From an uncultured Treponema sp. (GTDB lineage Bacteria > Spirochaetota > Spirochaetia > Treponematales > Treponemataceae), in the NCBI GenBank assembly GCA_946538795.1, contig CAMNGY010000058.1, positions 1 to 7,552 on the forward strand: a DNA stretch of 7,552 bases. Direction: 5' to 3'. Position numbers and translations under genes: made by a program. Shown one piece after another: positions 1 through 6,010 of the stretch (position 1 is the stretch's first letter; every line of letters begins with the position of its first letter). The notes under the pieces are model-generated. The model was given only the letters and a program-made list of their open reading frames with translations, was not told the DNA's origin and ran no database searches.

Positions 1-1
1 G

Positions 2-40
2 CTCAAGCTGTATGAGAGGCTGTCTGTGAGCCGTTCCTGA
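2..40 (+). CDS. possible C-terminal end of a convergent plus-strand gene (partial)
   Basis: An open frame enters from the left edge and ends at TGA (38-40), reading LKLYERLSVSRS. Nine of its twelve sense codons end in G or C, as expected for a real gene in this GC-rich DNA, and it would converge on apt across the hairpin at 56-114. Twelve codons are too few to identify a family or to exclude chance, so this is only a candidate. Confidence 0.3.
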   Translation, partial: LKLYERLSVSRS

Positions 41-55
41 AGTCGGCCCGGGAGT

Positions 56-114
56 AAAAGGCGGGAAAAGCCGCTGCCGTACGGCAGGCAAACCGGCCGC
101 CGCAGCTTCTCCCG
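56..114 (-). terminator. candidate rho-independent terminator after apt
   Basis: Read on the minus strand, CGGGAGAAGC (from 114-105) can pair with GCTTTTCCCG (from 71-62) in a 10-bp stem with one G-U pair. The loop between the arms holds a perfect 14-bp palindrome, CTGCCGTACGGCAG (74-87), which could form an inner hairpin. A short run of four T follows on the minus strand (59-56). The G-U pair becomes an A-C mismatch on the plus strand, and no T run follows there, so the structure favours termination of minus-strand transcripts. The T run is short, so strength is uncertain. Confidence 0.55.
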
Positions 115-126
115 TCAAAAAGCCTT

Positions 127-669
127 CTACTTGGATTCCGAATTGTAGTTTATCAGCGTCGTCGCCTTTATTGGGGCCAGCACCTTCTCATAACCCAGGA
201 AGGGGAGGCCTATCACGCCGAACACGTCGGTGACGGTCGCACCGCCCTGCTCGATGAGGTTGTTCGCCGCCCGGAGGGTTCCGCCCGTCGCGATGAGGTC
301 ATCGACGAGCAGTATCCTCTGTCCTTTCTGGATGTCCGTGACGTGAACCTCAATCTCGGCCTGGGCATACTCCAGGCTGTACTTGCAGTTGTAGGTCTTG
401 CCGGGAAGCTTCCCAGCCTTGCGTATGAGGATGAGGGGAATGCCGGCCCGCTCCGCGAAGGGTGCCGCGAATATGAAGCCGCGCGACTCTATGCCGGCCA
501 CCGCATCGATCTTCTTGTCCTTGTAAATCTCCACCATGCGGTCAATGCAGTATTTGAACGCGTCTGGATGGCGGAGGACGCCCGTTATGTCATAAAAGAG
601 AACCCCGTGCTTGGGAAAATCCGGCACGCGGCCAACAACCTTGTCTAGAACCTCAAAATCCTTGTCCAT
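127..669 (-). CDS. apt: adenine phosphoribosyltransferase
   Basis: This cytoplasmic purine-salvage enzyme joins adenine and PRPP to give AMP and pyrophosphate. The 180-residue product is full length for the family. The PRPP-binding motif ILLVDDLIATGGT is at residues 119-131. ESRGF (61-65) and the PGKT loop (89-92) are in their usual places. LEY (99-101) carries the expected catalytic Glu100, but the Gly that usually follows is Ala102. ATG at 669 is chosen because GAGGT (680-676) lies 6 bases upstream. The in-frame TTG at 687 would fall between the -10 element and the predicted transcription start, which rules it out. apt lies 43 bp after the SGNH copy 1 gene but has its own strong promoter (688-716), so it is probably expressed independently of the acyltransferase genes. 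Its link to them is likely positional only. Confidence 0.97.
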   Translation of the reverse strand: MDKDFEVLDKVVGRVPDFPKHGVLFYDITGVLRHPDAFKYCIDRMVEIYKDKKIDAVAGIESRGFIFAAPFAERAGIPLILIRKAGKLPGKTYNCKYSLEYAQAEIEVHVTDIQKGQRILLVDDLIATGGTLRAANNLIEQGGATVTDVFGVIGLPFLGYEKVLAPIKATTLINYNSESK

Positions 670-687
670 TGTTTTACCTCGAAGCAA

Positions 688-716
688 ATTGTATTCCTAA
701 TGTTGTATGCTGTCAA
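688..716 (-). promoter_or_regulatory. near-consensus sigma-70-type promoter for apt
   Basis: On the minus strand a perfect TTGACA (716-711) is followed, after exactly 17 bp, by TACAAT (693-688), one base from consensus. Transcription should begin near 680-682, giving a leader of about 11-13 bases that is little more than the ribosome site GAGGT (680-676). The -35 box overlaps the TGA stop codon (715-713) of the upstream SGNH gene. Confidence 0.8.
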
Positions 717-1801
717 TTGTCAAAGCTGTCCGCAAGGCTCCCGGCCGTTTTTTTTGCCGCCTGGTCAGGTGAGAATCCCGCCTGCCTGTATTCTTCCAGC
801 CCTGCCCGAAGCTCGTCCGTCAGAGGGATGCCGCTGTCAAAGTCACCGGGATAAAAACGGGCGAGCATGCCGCAGAAGGTATAGGCCCCGGTGAGGTTCA
901 CGTGTCCTATTGTGTCCACGAAGCAGTCCTCGTCCAGCCCGTATTCGAACCAGTCCACCGCGATTTCCGGGTAGTCGGCCTTGAGCTTCCCGTAGTATCC
1001 TGCGAAATCCTTCCTGTAGTTGTCCGTATGGGCTACGGCCGGGTGGGAGGGAAGCTTGACCAGCTTTACTTGGATTCCTTTGGACATGCACAGCTCTATC
1101 ATCTTCCGGTAATAGGAGTCGTTGAGCGGGGCCACGGAAAAGCCGTCCCTGATGCTCTCGCCGTCCCCGAACGATGCCGTCACCGGCTGCATGTAGGCGC
1201 CCGCATGGATGTCCGCATGGCGCATTCGTGCCCGGTTGCTTTTCCCCCTGTCGGAAAGCAGCCCGCGCACGAGCGACAGCTGGTACACGCGGGGCGAGAA
1301 AAAATAGAATTCCCAGGCGGGGTAATCGGGGACAGCCTTGAACTTGCGACCGTATTTCCTTCCTTCCGCCATGATGTTCCTGGCCTCGGAGAAGGAGAAG
1401 AGCTTTGCGGATGCGGGCGACAGGAAGTCCCTGTCCGTGTCCAGCAGGTGGTCTGAGAAGCTGACGTAGCAGGTTCCGGGGGCGGCGTTGTTTTCCAGGA
1501 AGCGCCTCAATATATGGTAGGCATGTGCGGGGCTTGCCCCCATAACCGAAAGGTTTGCCGTCCGTCCGGGCAGGAAGTTGGGGACGTAGAAGGTGTTTGC
1601 CAGCGAGTCCCCTATGAATATGGCGTCATATACCGTACCGTGGCCTGTGTCCGCGAACCTGCGCGTCCAGATGTAGTCGGCGGCGTCCTGATCAGCGTAA
1701 GAGAGGGGAGGGGTTGCCGCCAAAAAAAGCCAGAGCAGGACGAGGGGAAGGAGGGCCAGAATGATGCGGGACGCCAGTTTTCTTGCGGTTTTCTTTTGCA
1801 T
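713..1801 (-). CDS. membrane-anchored SGNH/GDSL-like protein, MBOAT partner (copy 1)
   Basis: This 362-residue protein is the probable extracytoplasmic partner of the adjacent MBOAT acyltransferase, with a layout like DltD or AlgJ/AlgX. A basic N-terminus is followed by one hydrophobic segment (about 13-29), probably an uncleaved anchor. GDSL at 64-67 supplies the nucleophile Ser66 (SGNH block I). NLSVMGASPAHAYHIL fits block II. D296 and H300 in VDTIGHVNLTG fit block V, though spaced DxxxH rather than the usual DxxH. No clear block III GxND is visible. The ATG at 1801 has AGGAG about 10 bases upstream, inside the 22-bp gap after MBOAT copy 1. The paralogue at 3324-4403 is most alike near the C-terminus. 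It could act as an acyltransferase or an esterase on the surface polymer. The fold is well supported, the substrate unknown. Confidence 0.8.
   Translation of the reverse strand: MQKKTARKLASRIILALLPLVLLWLFLAATPPLSYADQDAADYIWTRRFADTGHGTVYDAIFIGDSLANTFYVPNFLPGRTANLSVMGASPAHAYHILRRFLENNAAPGTCYVSFSDHLLDTDRDFLSPASAKLFSFSEARNIMAEGRKYGRKFKAVPDYPAWEFYFFSPRVYQLSLVRGLLSDRGKSNRARMRHADIHAGAYMQPVTASFGDGESIRDGFSVAPLNDSYYRKMIELCMSKGIQVKLVKLPSHPAVAHTDNYRKDFAGYYGKLKADYPEIAVDWFEYGLDEDCFVDTIGHVNLTGAYTFCGMLARFYPGDFDSGIPLTDELRAGLEEYRQAGFSPDQAAKKTAGSLADSFDN
913..960. repeat. 48-bp identical segment shared by the two SGNH genes (copy 1)
   Basis: Identical base for base to 3518-3565. It encodes the stretch around DWFEYGLDEDCFVD, just before the block V His. 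Flanking DNA is clearly diverged, so it may be a conserved functional patch or a small conversion tract. Confidence 0.85.
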
Positions 1802-1823
1802 GTGTGAAGCACTCCTGAGCGAA

Positions 1824-3320
1824 CTAGAATTGGAAATACAGGAATTCGGTTTCGACCAGCGACCTGAAAATCAGTATCACGGCCACGAGCGCCCAGTAGA
1901 GGGGCCAGCGGATGACTGCGGGCATGGCCGAAAGCAGCTTCCTCCCGTCCGTGTGCCTCGTGATGAGCGAGGCCATGAACAGGACGAGGCACAGGAGCAG
2001 GTTGACCAGCATGAAATCTACCCCGACCCCCGTGACCTTCTTGTTCATCATCAGCACGGCAAGGAAGGGACCTGTGTCGCCCGCCGTGTACAGGGCCTCT
2101 TCCGCCATGGCAAGCTCCGACGGGATGGCAAGGAATTTCCTGAACACCTTCAGGGCCTGTCCCAGCCCGCTCGCCCTGAAAAAGACCCATCCTGCGCAGA
2201 CGAGGGTGAAGGTGATGAGCACCTGCACGGGTTTCCAGAAGGGCCGTGTCCCCTGCTCGTCGTCAAGTCCCAGCGCGAGGCGGATCTTTTTCCTGAGGGG
2301 GGCTGTCATGTTGCTTGCGACCATGCAGGCTCCGTGCAGCATGCCCCATGCGACGAAATGCCAGGCGGCACCGTGCCAGATTCCGCTTATGATGAATGTC
2401 GCCATCAGGTTCAGCCAGTGGCGGGGCTTGGAAACCCTGCTGCCTCCGAGGGGTATGTATACGTAGTCGCGCAGCCAGCCGGACAGGCTTATGTGCCATC
2501 TTCTCCAGAACTCAGGCACGGATGCGGAGAAGTAGGGGTGGTCAAAGTTCTTCATGAGCCTGAAGCCCAGCACCTGGGCGGCCCCTATGGCAATGTCGGA
2601 GTAGCCCGCGAAGTCCGCGTAGACTTGCACGGCGAAGCAGACCGTCGCGAGGAGGAGGGCCGTCCCGTAGGAGCCGTCTATATAGCGGTACACGGAGTTG
2701 ACGTAGACGGCCATGCGGTCAGCTATGACAACCTTGAGGAAAAGGCCCCATGCCATGAGCTTAAGCCCGTCGGTTATTCCCGAGTAGTCGTCCGAGTCGT
2801 ATCTGGCTTTGAGCTGGGGCAGGAGGTTCCCTGCCCGCTCTATGGGCCCGGCCACCAGCTGGGGGAAGAAGGTGACGAACAGGGCGTACGTGATGAAGTC
2901 ACGCTCGGCCCTGAGCGTGCCCCGGTACACGTCGACCGAGTAGCCTATGGCCTGGAAGGTGTAGAAGGATATGCCAACCGGCAGCGCGATGCTCAGGAGG
3001 GGCAGCGATGCGGTGGCGGCAAGCCAGTTGTAGTATTTGAAGAAGAAGAGGATGGCCAGGTTCAGGACGAGCGACAGAGCGAGGACAAGCTTCTTTCTCC
3101 CCGGGAACTTCTCCATGCCCAGGCCGGAAAGCCAGGTTATGGTGACCGAGGCGAGGATGAGGAACAGGTACGCCGCTTTCCAGCAGGCGTAGAAATACAG
3201 GCTGGCCGCGAGCAGGAGGCACTTGGCGTACCTGTCTTTTTTTGCCTTGTCCGAAAGGAGGGCGTAGCACAGGAATACTGCTGCAAAGAAAATCAGGAAA
3301 CGGACGGAATTGAACTGCAC
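1824..3320 (-). CDS. MBOAT family membrane O-acyltransferase (AlgI/DltB class), copy 1
   Basis: This 498-residue polytopic membrane protein has about ten hydrophobic segments. It belongs to the class that passes acyl groups across the membrane to an extracytoplasmic acceptor. Diagnostic stretches are ALPVGISFYTFQAIGY (112-127), PQLVAGPIER (153-162), YADFAGYSDIAIG (234-246), FWRRWHISLS (271-280) and WHGAAWHF (315-322). H276 and H316 correspond to the two conserved MBOAT histidines, the second being the likely catalytic one. LRDYVYIPLGGSR (283-295) is the usual family form. Translation starts at GTG (3320), supported by alignment with the MPFNSV start of copy 2 and by GGAG (3334-3331), which lies within the end of the preceding gene. 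Only 3 bp separate it from that gene's TAA, so translational coupling is likely. Long DNA tracts are identical to copy 2. The acceptor polymer and acyl group cannot be inferred. Confidence 0.95.
   Translation of the reverse strand: MQFNSVRFLIFFAAVFLCYALLSDKAKKDRYAKCLLLAASLYFYACWKAAYLFLILASVTITWLSGLGMEKFPGRKKLVLALSLVLNLAILFFFKYYNWLAATASLPLLSIALPVGISFYTFQAIGYSVDVYRGTLRAERDFITYALFVTFFPQLVAGPIERAGNLLPQLKARYDSDDYSGITDGLKLMAWGLFLKVVIADRMAVYVNSVYRYIDGSYGTALLLATVCFAVQVYADFAGYSDIAIGAAQVLGFRLMKNFDHPYFSASVPEFWRRWHISLSGWLRDYVYIPLGGSRVSKPRHWLNLMATFIISGIWHGAAWHFVAWGMLHGACMVASNMTAPLRKKIRLALGLDDEQGTRPFWKPVQVLITFTLVCAGWVFFRASGLGQALKVFRKFLAIPSELAMAEEALYTAGDTGPFLAVLMMNKKVTGVGVDFMLVNLLLCLVLFMASLITRHTDGRKLLSAMPAVIRWPLYWALVAVILIFRSLVETEFLYFQF
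2484..2578. repeat. 95-bp identical tract between MBOAT genes (copy 1)
   Basis: Identical at every base to 5156-5250. It encodes the region from LGFRLMKNFDHPYF through RRWHISL, including the first conserved His. Identity drops abruptly just after the HISL codons. Toward higher coordinates similarity continues with scattered differences up to the 274-bp tract. Confidence 0.93.
2890..3163. repeat. 274-bp identical tract between MBOAT genes (copy 1)
   Basis: I compared this line by line with 5559-5832 and found no difference. With two further mismatches the match extends to 3219/5888. It covers roughly residues 53-144 of both MBOAT proteins. Synonymous sites are identical too, so protein-level selection alone does not explain it. 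Recent duplication or gene conversion does. Confidence 0.95.
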
Positions 3321-3323
3321 TTT

Positions 3324-4403
3324 TTATTGCTCCAGTATGTTCGTCAGGATGGCGGAAGGCACGGCCTGATCGGGGTCAAAGCCGGCCTGCCTGTATTCTT
3401 CCAGGCCTTCGGCCAGATTGTCCGTCAGGGCTATGCCCGCGTCAAAGTCGCCGGGGTAACGCCGGGCCAGCATCCTGCTGAACAGGCAGCCCCCCTTAAG
3501 GTTCATGTGCCCTATGTTGTCCACGAAGCAGTCCTCGTCCAGCCCGTATTCGAACCAGTCCACCGTGATTCCGGGATATCTGGCCTTGAGCTTCCCGTAG
3601 TATTCGGACAGCTCCCGTTTGTATTTTTCCGTATGGCTCACGGACGGGTTCGAGGGGAGCTTGACTATTTTCACCTGAATTCCTTTGGAGAGGCACAGCT
3701 CTATCGTCTTGCGGTAATAGCTGTCAACCACGGGCGCGACGTAGAAATGGTCCTTGCATTGCTCTCCTGTTCCGAACGGAAGCGTCGCCGGCTGGAGGTA
3801 GGCTCCTCCGTGGATGTCCGCATGGTGCAGGCAGCTCATGTTGCTTTCCTTCCGGTTGGCGAGGAAGCCGCGCATGAGCGACAGCTGGTATATCCTGGGT
3901 GAAAGGCAGTAGAATTCCCAGGCAGGGTATGCCGGTGACGCTGTGAATTTCTGCCCGTGCTTCTTTCCTTCGGCCGTAATCTCGCGGACTTCCTGAAAGG
4001 TGAACAGGCGCGCGGTCGCCGTCGTAAGGAAAGTGTCGCAGTAGCTCAGGCTCTGGTCGGCGAAGCTCAGGTAGCATACCTTGGGCGGCTCGTTGTTCTG
4101 CAGGTAGCGCCTGAGTATATAATACTCCGGTATGGGGGTCGCGCCGCCCAGGCAGACGCTGGCGACGCTTCCCGGCAGGTAGCCCGGCAGGAAGGCGCAG
4201 GAAGAAAGTGAGTCCCCCAGTATGAGCACGTCGCAGGAAGGGCTGTGCCTTGTGCCGGCGAAATTCCTCATGCGGATGCAGTAGGCCGCATCCTGGTCAA
4301 CATAGCTCAAAGGGTCCTTGAGGGCGAAATGCAGCCAGAACAGGAAAAACGCTCCCAGGACGAAGAGTATGCGGCAGGTCAGTTTTTTTACGTCTTTTCT
4401 CAT
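3324..4403 (-). CDS. membrane-anchored SGNH/GDSL-like protein, MBOAT partner (copy 2)
   Basis: This 359-residue paralogue of the 713-1801 product has the same layout: a basic N-terminus, one hydrophobic anchor (about 11-28), PLSYVDQDAA at 31-40, GDSL at 63-66 (Ser65), and VDNIGHMNLKG with D295 and H299 near the C-terminus. The DxxxH spacing of block V is the same as in copy 1. It has 13 cysteines against 4 in copy 1, mostly outside the shared positions. The ATG at 4403 follows MBOAT copy 2 by 44 bp. The ribosome site is weak, the best match being AAGGA about 20 bases upstream, so translation may be low or depend on the upstream gene. Its 3' end carries the ribosome site for MBOAT copy 1. The most likely role is acyl transfer to, or removal from, an envelope polymer together with an MBOAT. 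Substrate unknown. Confidence 0.8.
   Translation of the reverse strand: MRKDVKKLTCRILFVLGAFFLFWLHFALKDPLSYVDQDAAYCIRMRNFAGTRHSPSCDVLILGDSLSSCAFLPGYLPGSVASVCLGGATPIPEYYILRRYLQNNEPPKVCYLSFADQSLSYCDTFLTTATARLFTFQEVREITAEGKKHGQKFTASPAYPAWEFYCLSPRIYQLSLMRGFLANRKESNMSCLHHADIHGGAYLQPATLPFGTGEQCKDHFYVAPVVDSYYRKTIELCLSKGIQVKIVKLPSNPSVSHTEKYKRELSEYYGKLKARYPGITVDWFEYGLDEDCFVDNIGHMNLKGGCLFSRMLARRYPGDFDAGIALTDNLAEGLEEYRQAGFDPDQAVPSAILTNILEQ
3518..3565. repeat. 48-bp identical segment shared by the two SGNH genes (copy 2)
   Basis: Identical partner of 913-960, encoding DWFEYGLDEDCFVD and neighbouring residues just before the block V His of the second SGNH protein. Confidence 0.85.
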
Positions 4404-4447
4404 ATTCTATTATTCTGTTTCTATTCCTTAGGTCGGCCCGCGGCTGC

Positions 4448-5989
4448 TCAGAACTGGAAGTACAGGAACTCCGTCTCAAGCAGGGACCTGAACACCAGCG
4501 TCCCGAACATGAGGGCCAGGTAGAGCGTCCAGCGGATGACGGGCGGCAGCTCGCCCACTATTTCCCTTCCGTCCCGGTGACGGGCGATGAACGAGGACAG
4601 AAAAAGGACGAGGCACAGGAGCAGGTTGACCAGCATGAAATCCAGCCCGACCCCGGTGACCTTCCGGCTTATCATCAGCACCGAAAGCATGTGGCCGGGA
4701 TCGCCCGTCGTGTACAGGGCCTGCTCCGCTGCCGCAAGCTCCGACGGTATGGCAAGGAATTTCCTGAATATCCTGAAGGCCTGCCCTATGCCCCGTGCCC
4801 TGAAGAAAACGTAACCTGCGTTGACCATGGCGAACGTGATCAGGATTTGTATGCAGTGCCAGGGACGGATGACATGGCCGTCCTTCTCAAGCCCCAGTTT
4901 TTCCCGAAGCGCCGAGCGGGCTTTTTCCGTGGAGATTGACATCAGTATGAAAAAGCCGTGCAGCGCTCCCCATGCGACGAAGTGCCAGGCGGCGCCGTGC
5001 CAGAGGCCGGTAGCCAGCCAGACGCATGCCAGCGCGACCATGCCGGTTGTCTTGGAGAGCTTTTTGCGGCTTTTCCCGCAGAAAGGCGCGCAGAGCTTCT
5101 TGTTCCATGAGGCGAACCCTACCGGGTAGTACAGGTAGTCGCGGAACCATGAGCCCAGGCTTATGTGCCATCTTCTCCAGAACTCAGGCACGGATGCGGA
5201 GAAGTAGGGGTGGTCAAAGTTCTTCATGAGCCTGAAGCCCAGCACCTGGGATGCTCCTATGGCAATGTCGGAGTAGCCCGCGAAGTCCGCGTAGACCTGC
5301 ACGGCGAAGCAGATTGTCGCGAGGAGGAGGGCCGTCCCGTAGGAATCGTCGACTGACCGGTACACGGAGTTGACGTAGACGGCCATGCGGTCCGCTATGA
5401 CAACCTTGAGGAAAAGGCCCCATGCCATGAGCTTAAGCCCGTCTGTTATCCGCTTGTAGTCGAACGAGCTTCTGAGCCTGAGCTGGGGCAGGAGGTTTTC
5501 GGCCCGCTCTATAGGTCCGGCCACAAGCTGGGGGAAGAAGGTGACGAACAGGGCGTAAGTGATGAAGTCACGCTCGGCCCTGAGCGTGCCCCGGTACACG
5601 TCGACCGAGTAGCCTATGGCCTGGAAGGTGTAGAAGGATATGCCAACCGGCAGCGCGATGCTCAGGAGGGGCAGCGATGCGGTGGCGGCAAGCCAGTTGT
5701 AGTATTTGAAGAAGAAGAGGATGGCCAGGTTCAGGACGAGCGACAGAGCGAGGACAAGCTTCTTTCTCCCCGGGAACTTCTCCATGCCCAGGCCGGAAAG
5801 CCAGGTTATGGTGACCGAGGCGAGGATGAGGACCAGGTATGCCGCTTTCCAGCAGGCGTAGAAATACAGGCTGGCCGCGAGCAGGAGGAGCTGCGCCGGC
5901 CTGGTGCTCCTTGCCTTCGCCGTGAGCAGCGCGTAGAACGCGCATACCACGGGAAAGAAGACAAGGAACTGGACGGAGTTGAAAGGCAT
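4448..5989 (-). CDS. MBOAT family membrane O-acyltransferase (AlgI/DltB class), copy 2
   Basis: This 513-residue polytopic membrane protein is the paralogue of the 1824-3320 product. It shares the hallmark stretches PQLVAGPIER, YADFAGYSDIAIG, FWRRWHISL (270-278, His275) and WHGAAWHF (330-337, likely catalytic His331). Residues about 31-280 are nearly identical to copy 1. Between the two histidines it is different: FRDYLYYPVGFASWNKK (282-298) replaces the common RDYVYIPLGGSR form, and a Cys/Lys-rich stretch (CAPFCGKSRKK, 300-310) makes this interval 16 residues longer. The C-terminal third is similar but clearly diverged, ending in the same ETEFLYFQF. The ATG at 5989 lies 21 bp after the SPFH gene. 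No strong ribosome site is visible, so coupled translation is plausible. The changed central loop may alter the donor, acceptor or partner. That is inference. Confidence 0.95.
   Translation of the reverse strand: MPFNSVQFLVFFPVVCAFYALLTAKARSTRPAQLLLLAASLYFYACWKAAYLVLILASVTITWLSGLGMEKFPGRKKLVLALSLVLNLAILFFFKYYNWLAATASLPLLSIALPVGISFYTFQAIGYSVDVYRGTLRAERDFITYALFVTFFPQLVAGPIERAENLLPQLRLRSSFDYKRITDGLKLMAWGLFLKVVIADRMAVYVNSVYRSVDDSYGTALLLATICFAVQVYADFAGYSDIAIGASQVLGFRLMKNFDHPYFSASVPEFWRRWHISLGSWFRDYLYYPVGFASWNKKLCAPFCGKSRKKLSKTTGMVALACVWLATGLWHGAAWHFVAWGALHGFFILMSISTEKARSALREKLGLEKDGHVIRPWHCIQILITFAMVNAGYVFFRARGIGQAFRIFRKFLAIPSELAAAEQALYTTGDPGHMLSVLMISRKVTGVGLDFMLVNLLLCLVLFLSSFIARHRDGREIVGELPPVIRWTLYLALMFGTLVFRSLLETEFLYFQF
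5156..5250. repeat. 95-bp identical tract between MBOAT genes (copy 2)
   Basis: Exact partner of 2484-2578. In this gene the identity stops where HISLGS replaces HISLSG, immediately before the divergent interval between the two active-site histidines. Confidence 0.93.
5559..5832. repeat. 274-bp identical tract between MBOAT genes (copy 2)
   Basis: Exact partner of 2890-3163, 2669 bp away in direct orientation. The first differences on either side are at 5558 (A here, C in copy 1) and 5833 (C here, A in copy 1). Confidence 0.95.
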
Positions 5990-6010
5990 GGCTTTGCCGC
6001 TGTCCCGGAA

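Noticed and set aside
1..126. Riboswitch or small RNA in the 126-bp left flank
   Set aside because: The only structure I can support is the hairpin after apt. No known riboswitch core or tRNA-like fold is visible.
670..687. Alternative TTG start of apt at 687
   Set aside because: It lies between the predicted -10 element and transcription start, and the ATG at 669 has a well-placed GAGGT.
1761..3902. Long open plus-strand frame (over 700 codons) opposite the MBOAT and SGNH genes
   Set aside because: It lies wholly opposite well-supported minus-strand genes, has no recognisable family features, and long antisense frames are common in GC-rich coding DNA.
4404..4447. Internal promoter before SGNH copy 2
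   Set aside because: TAGAAT sits right at the start codon and no -35-like hexamer occurs at a suitable distance.
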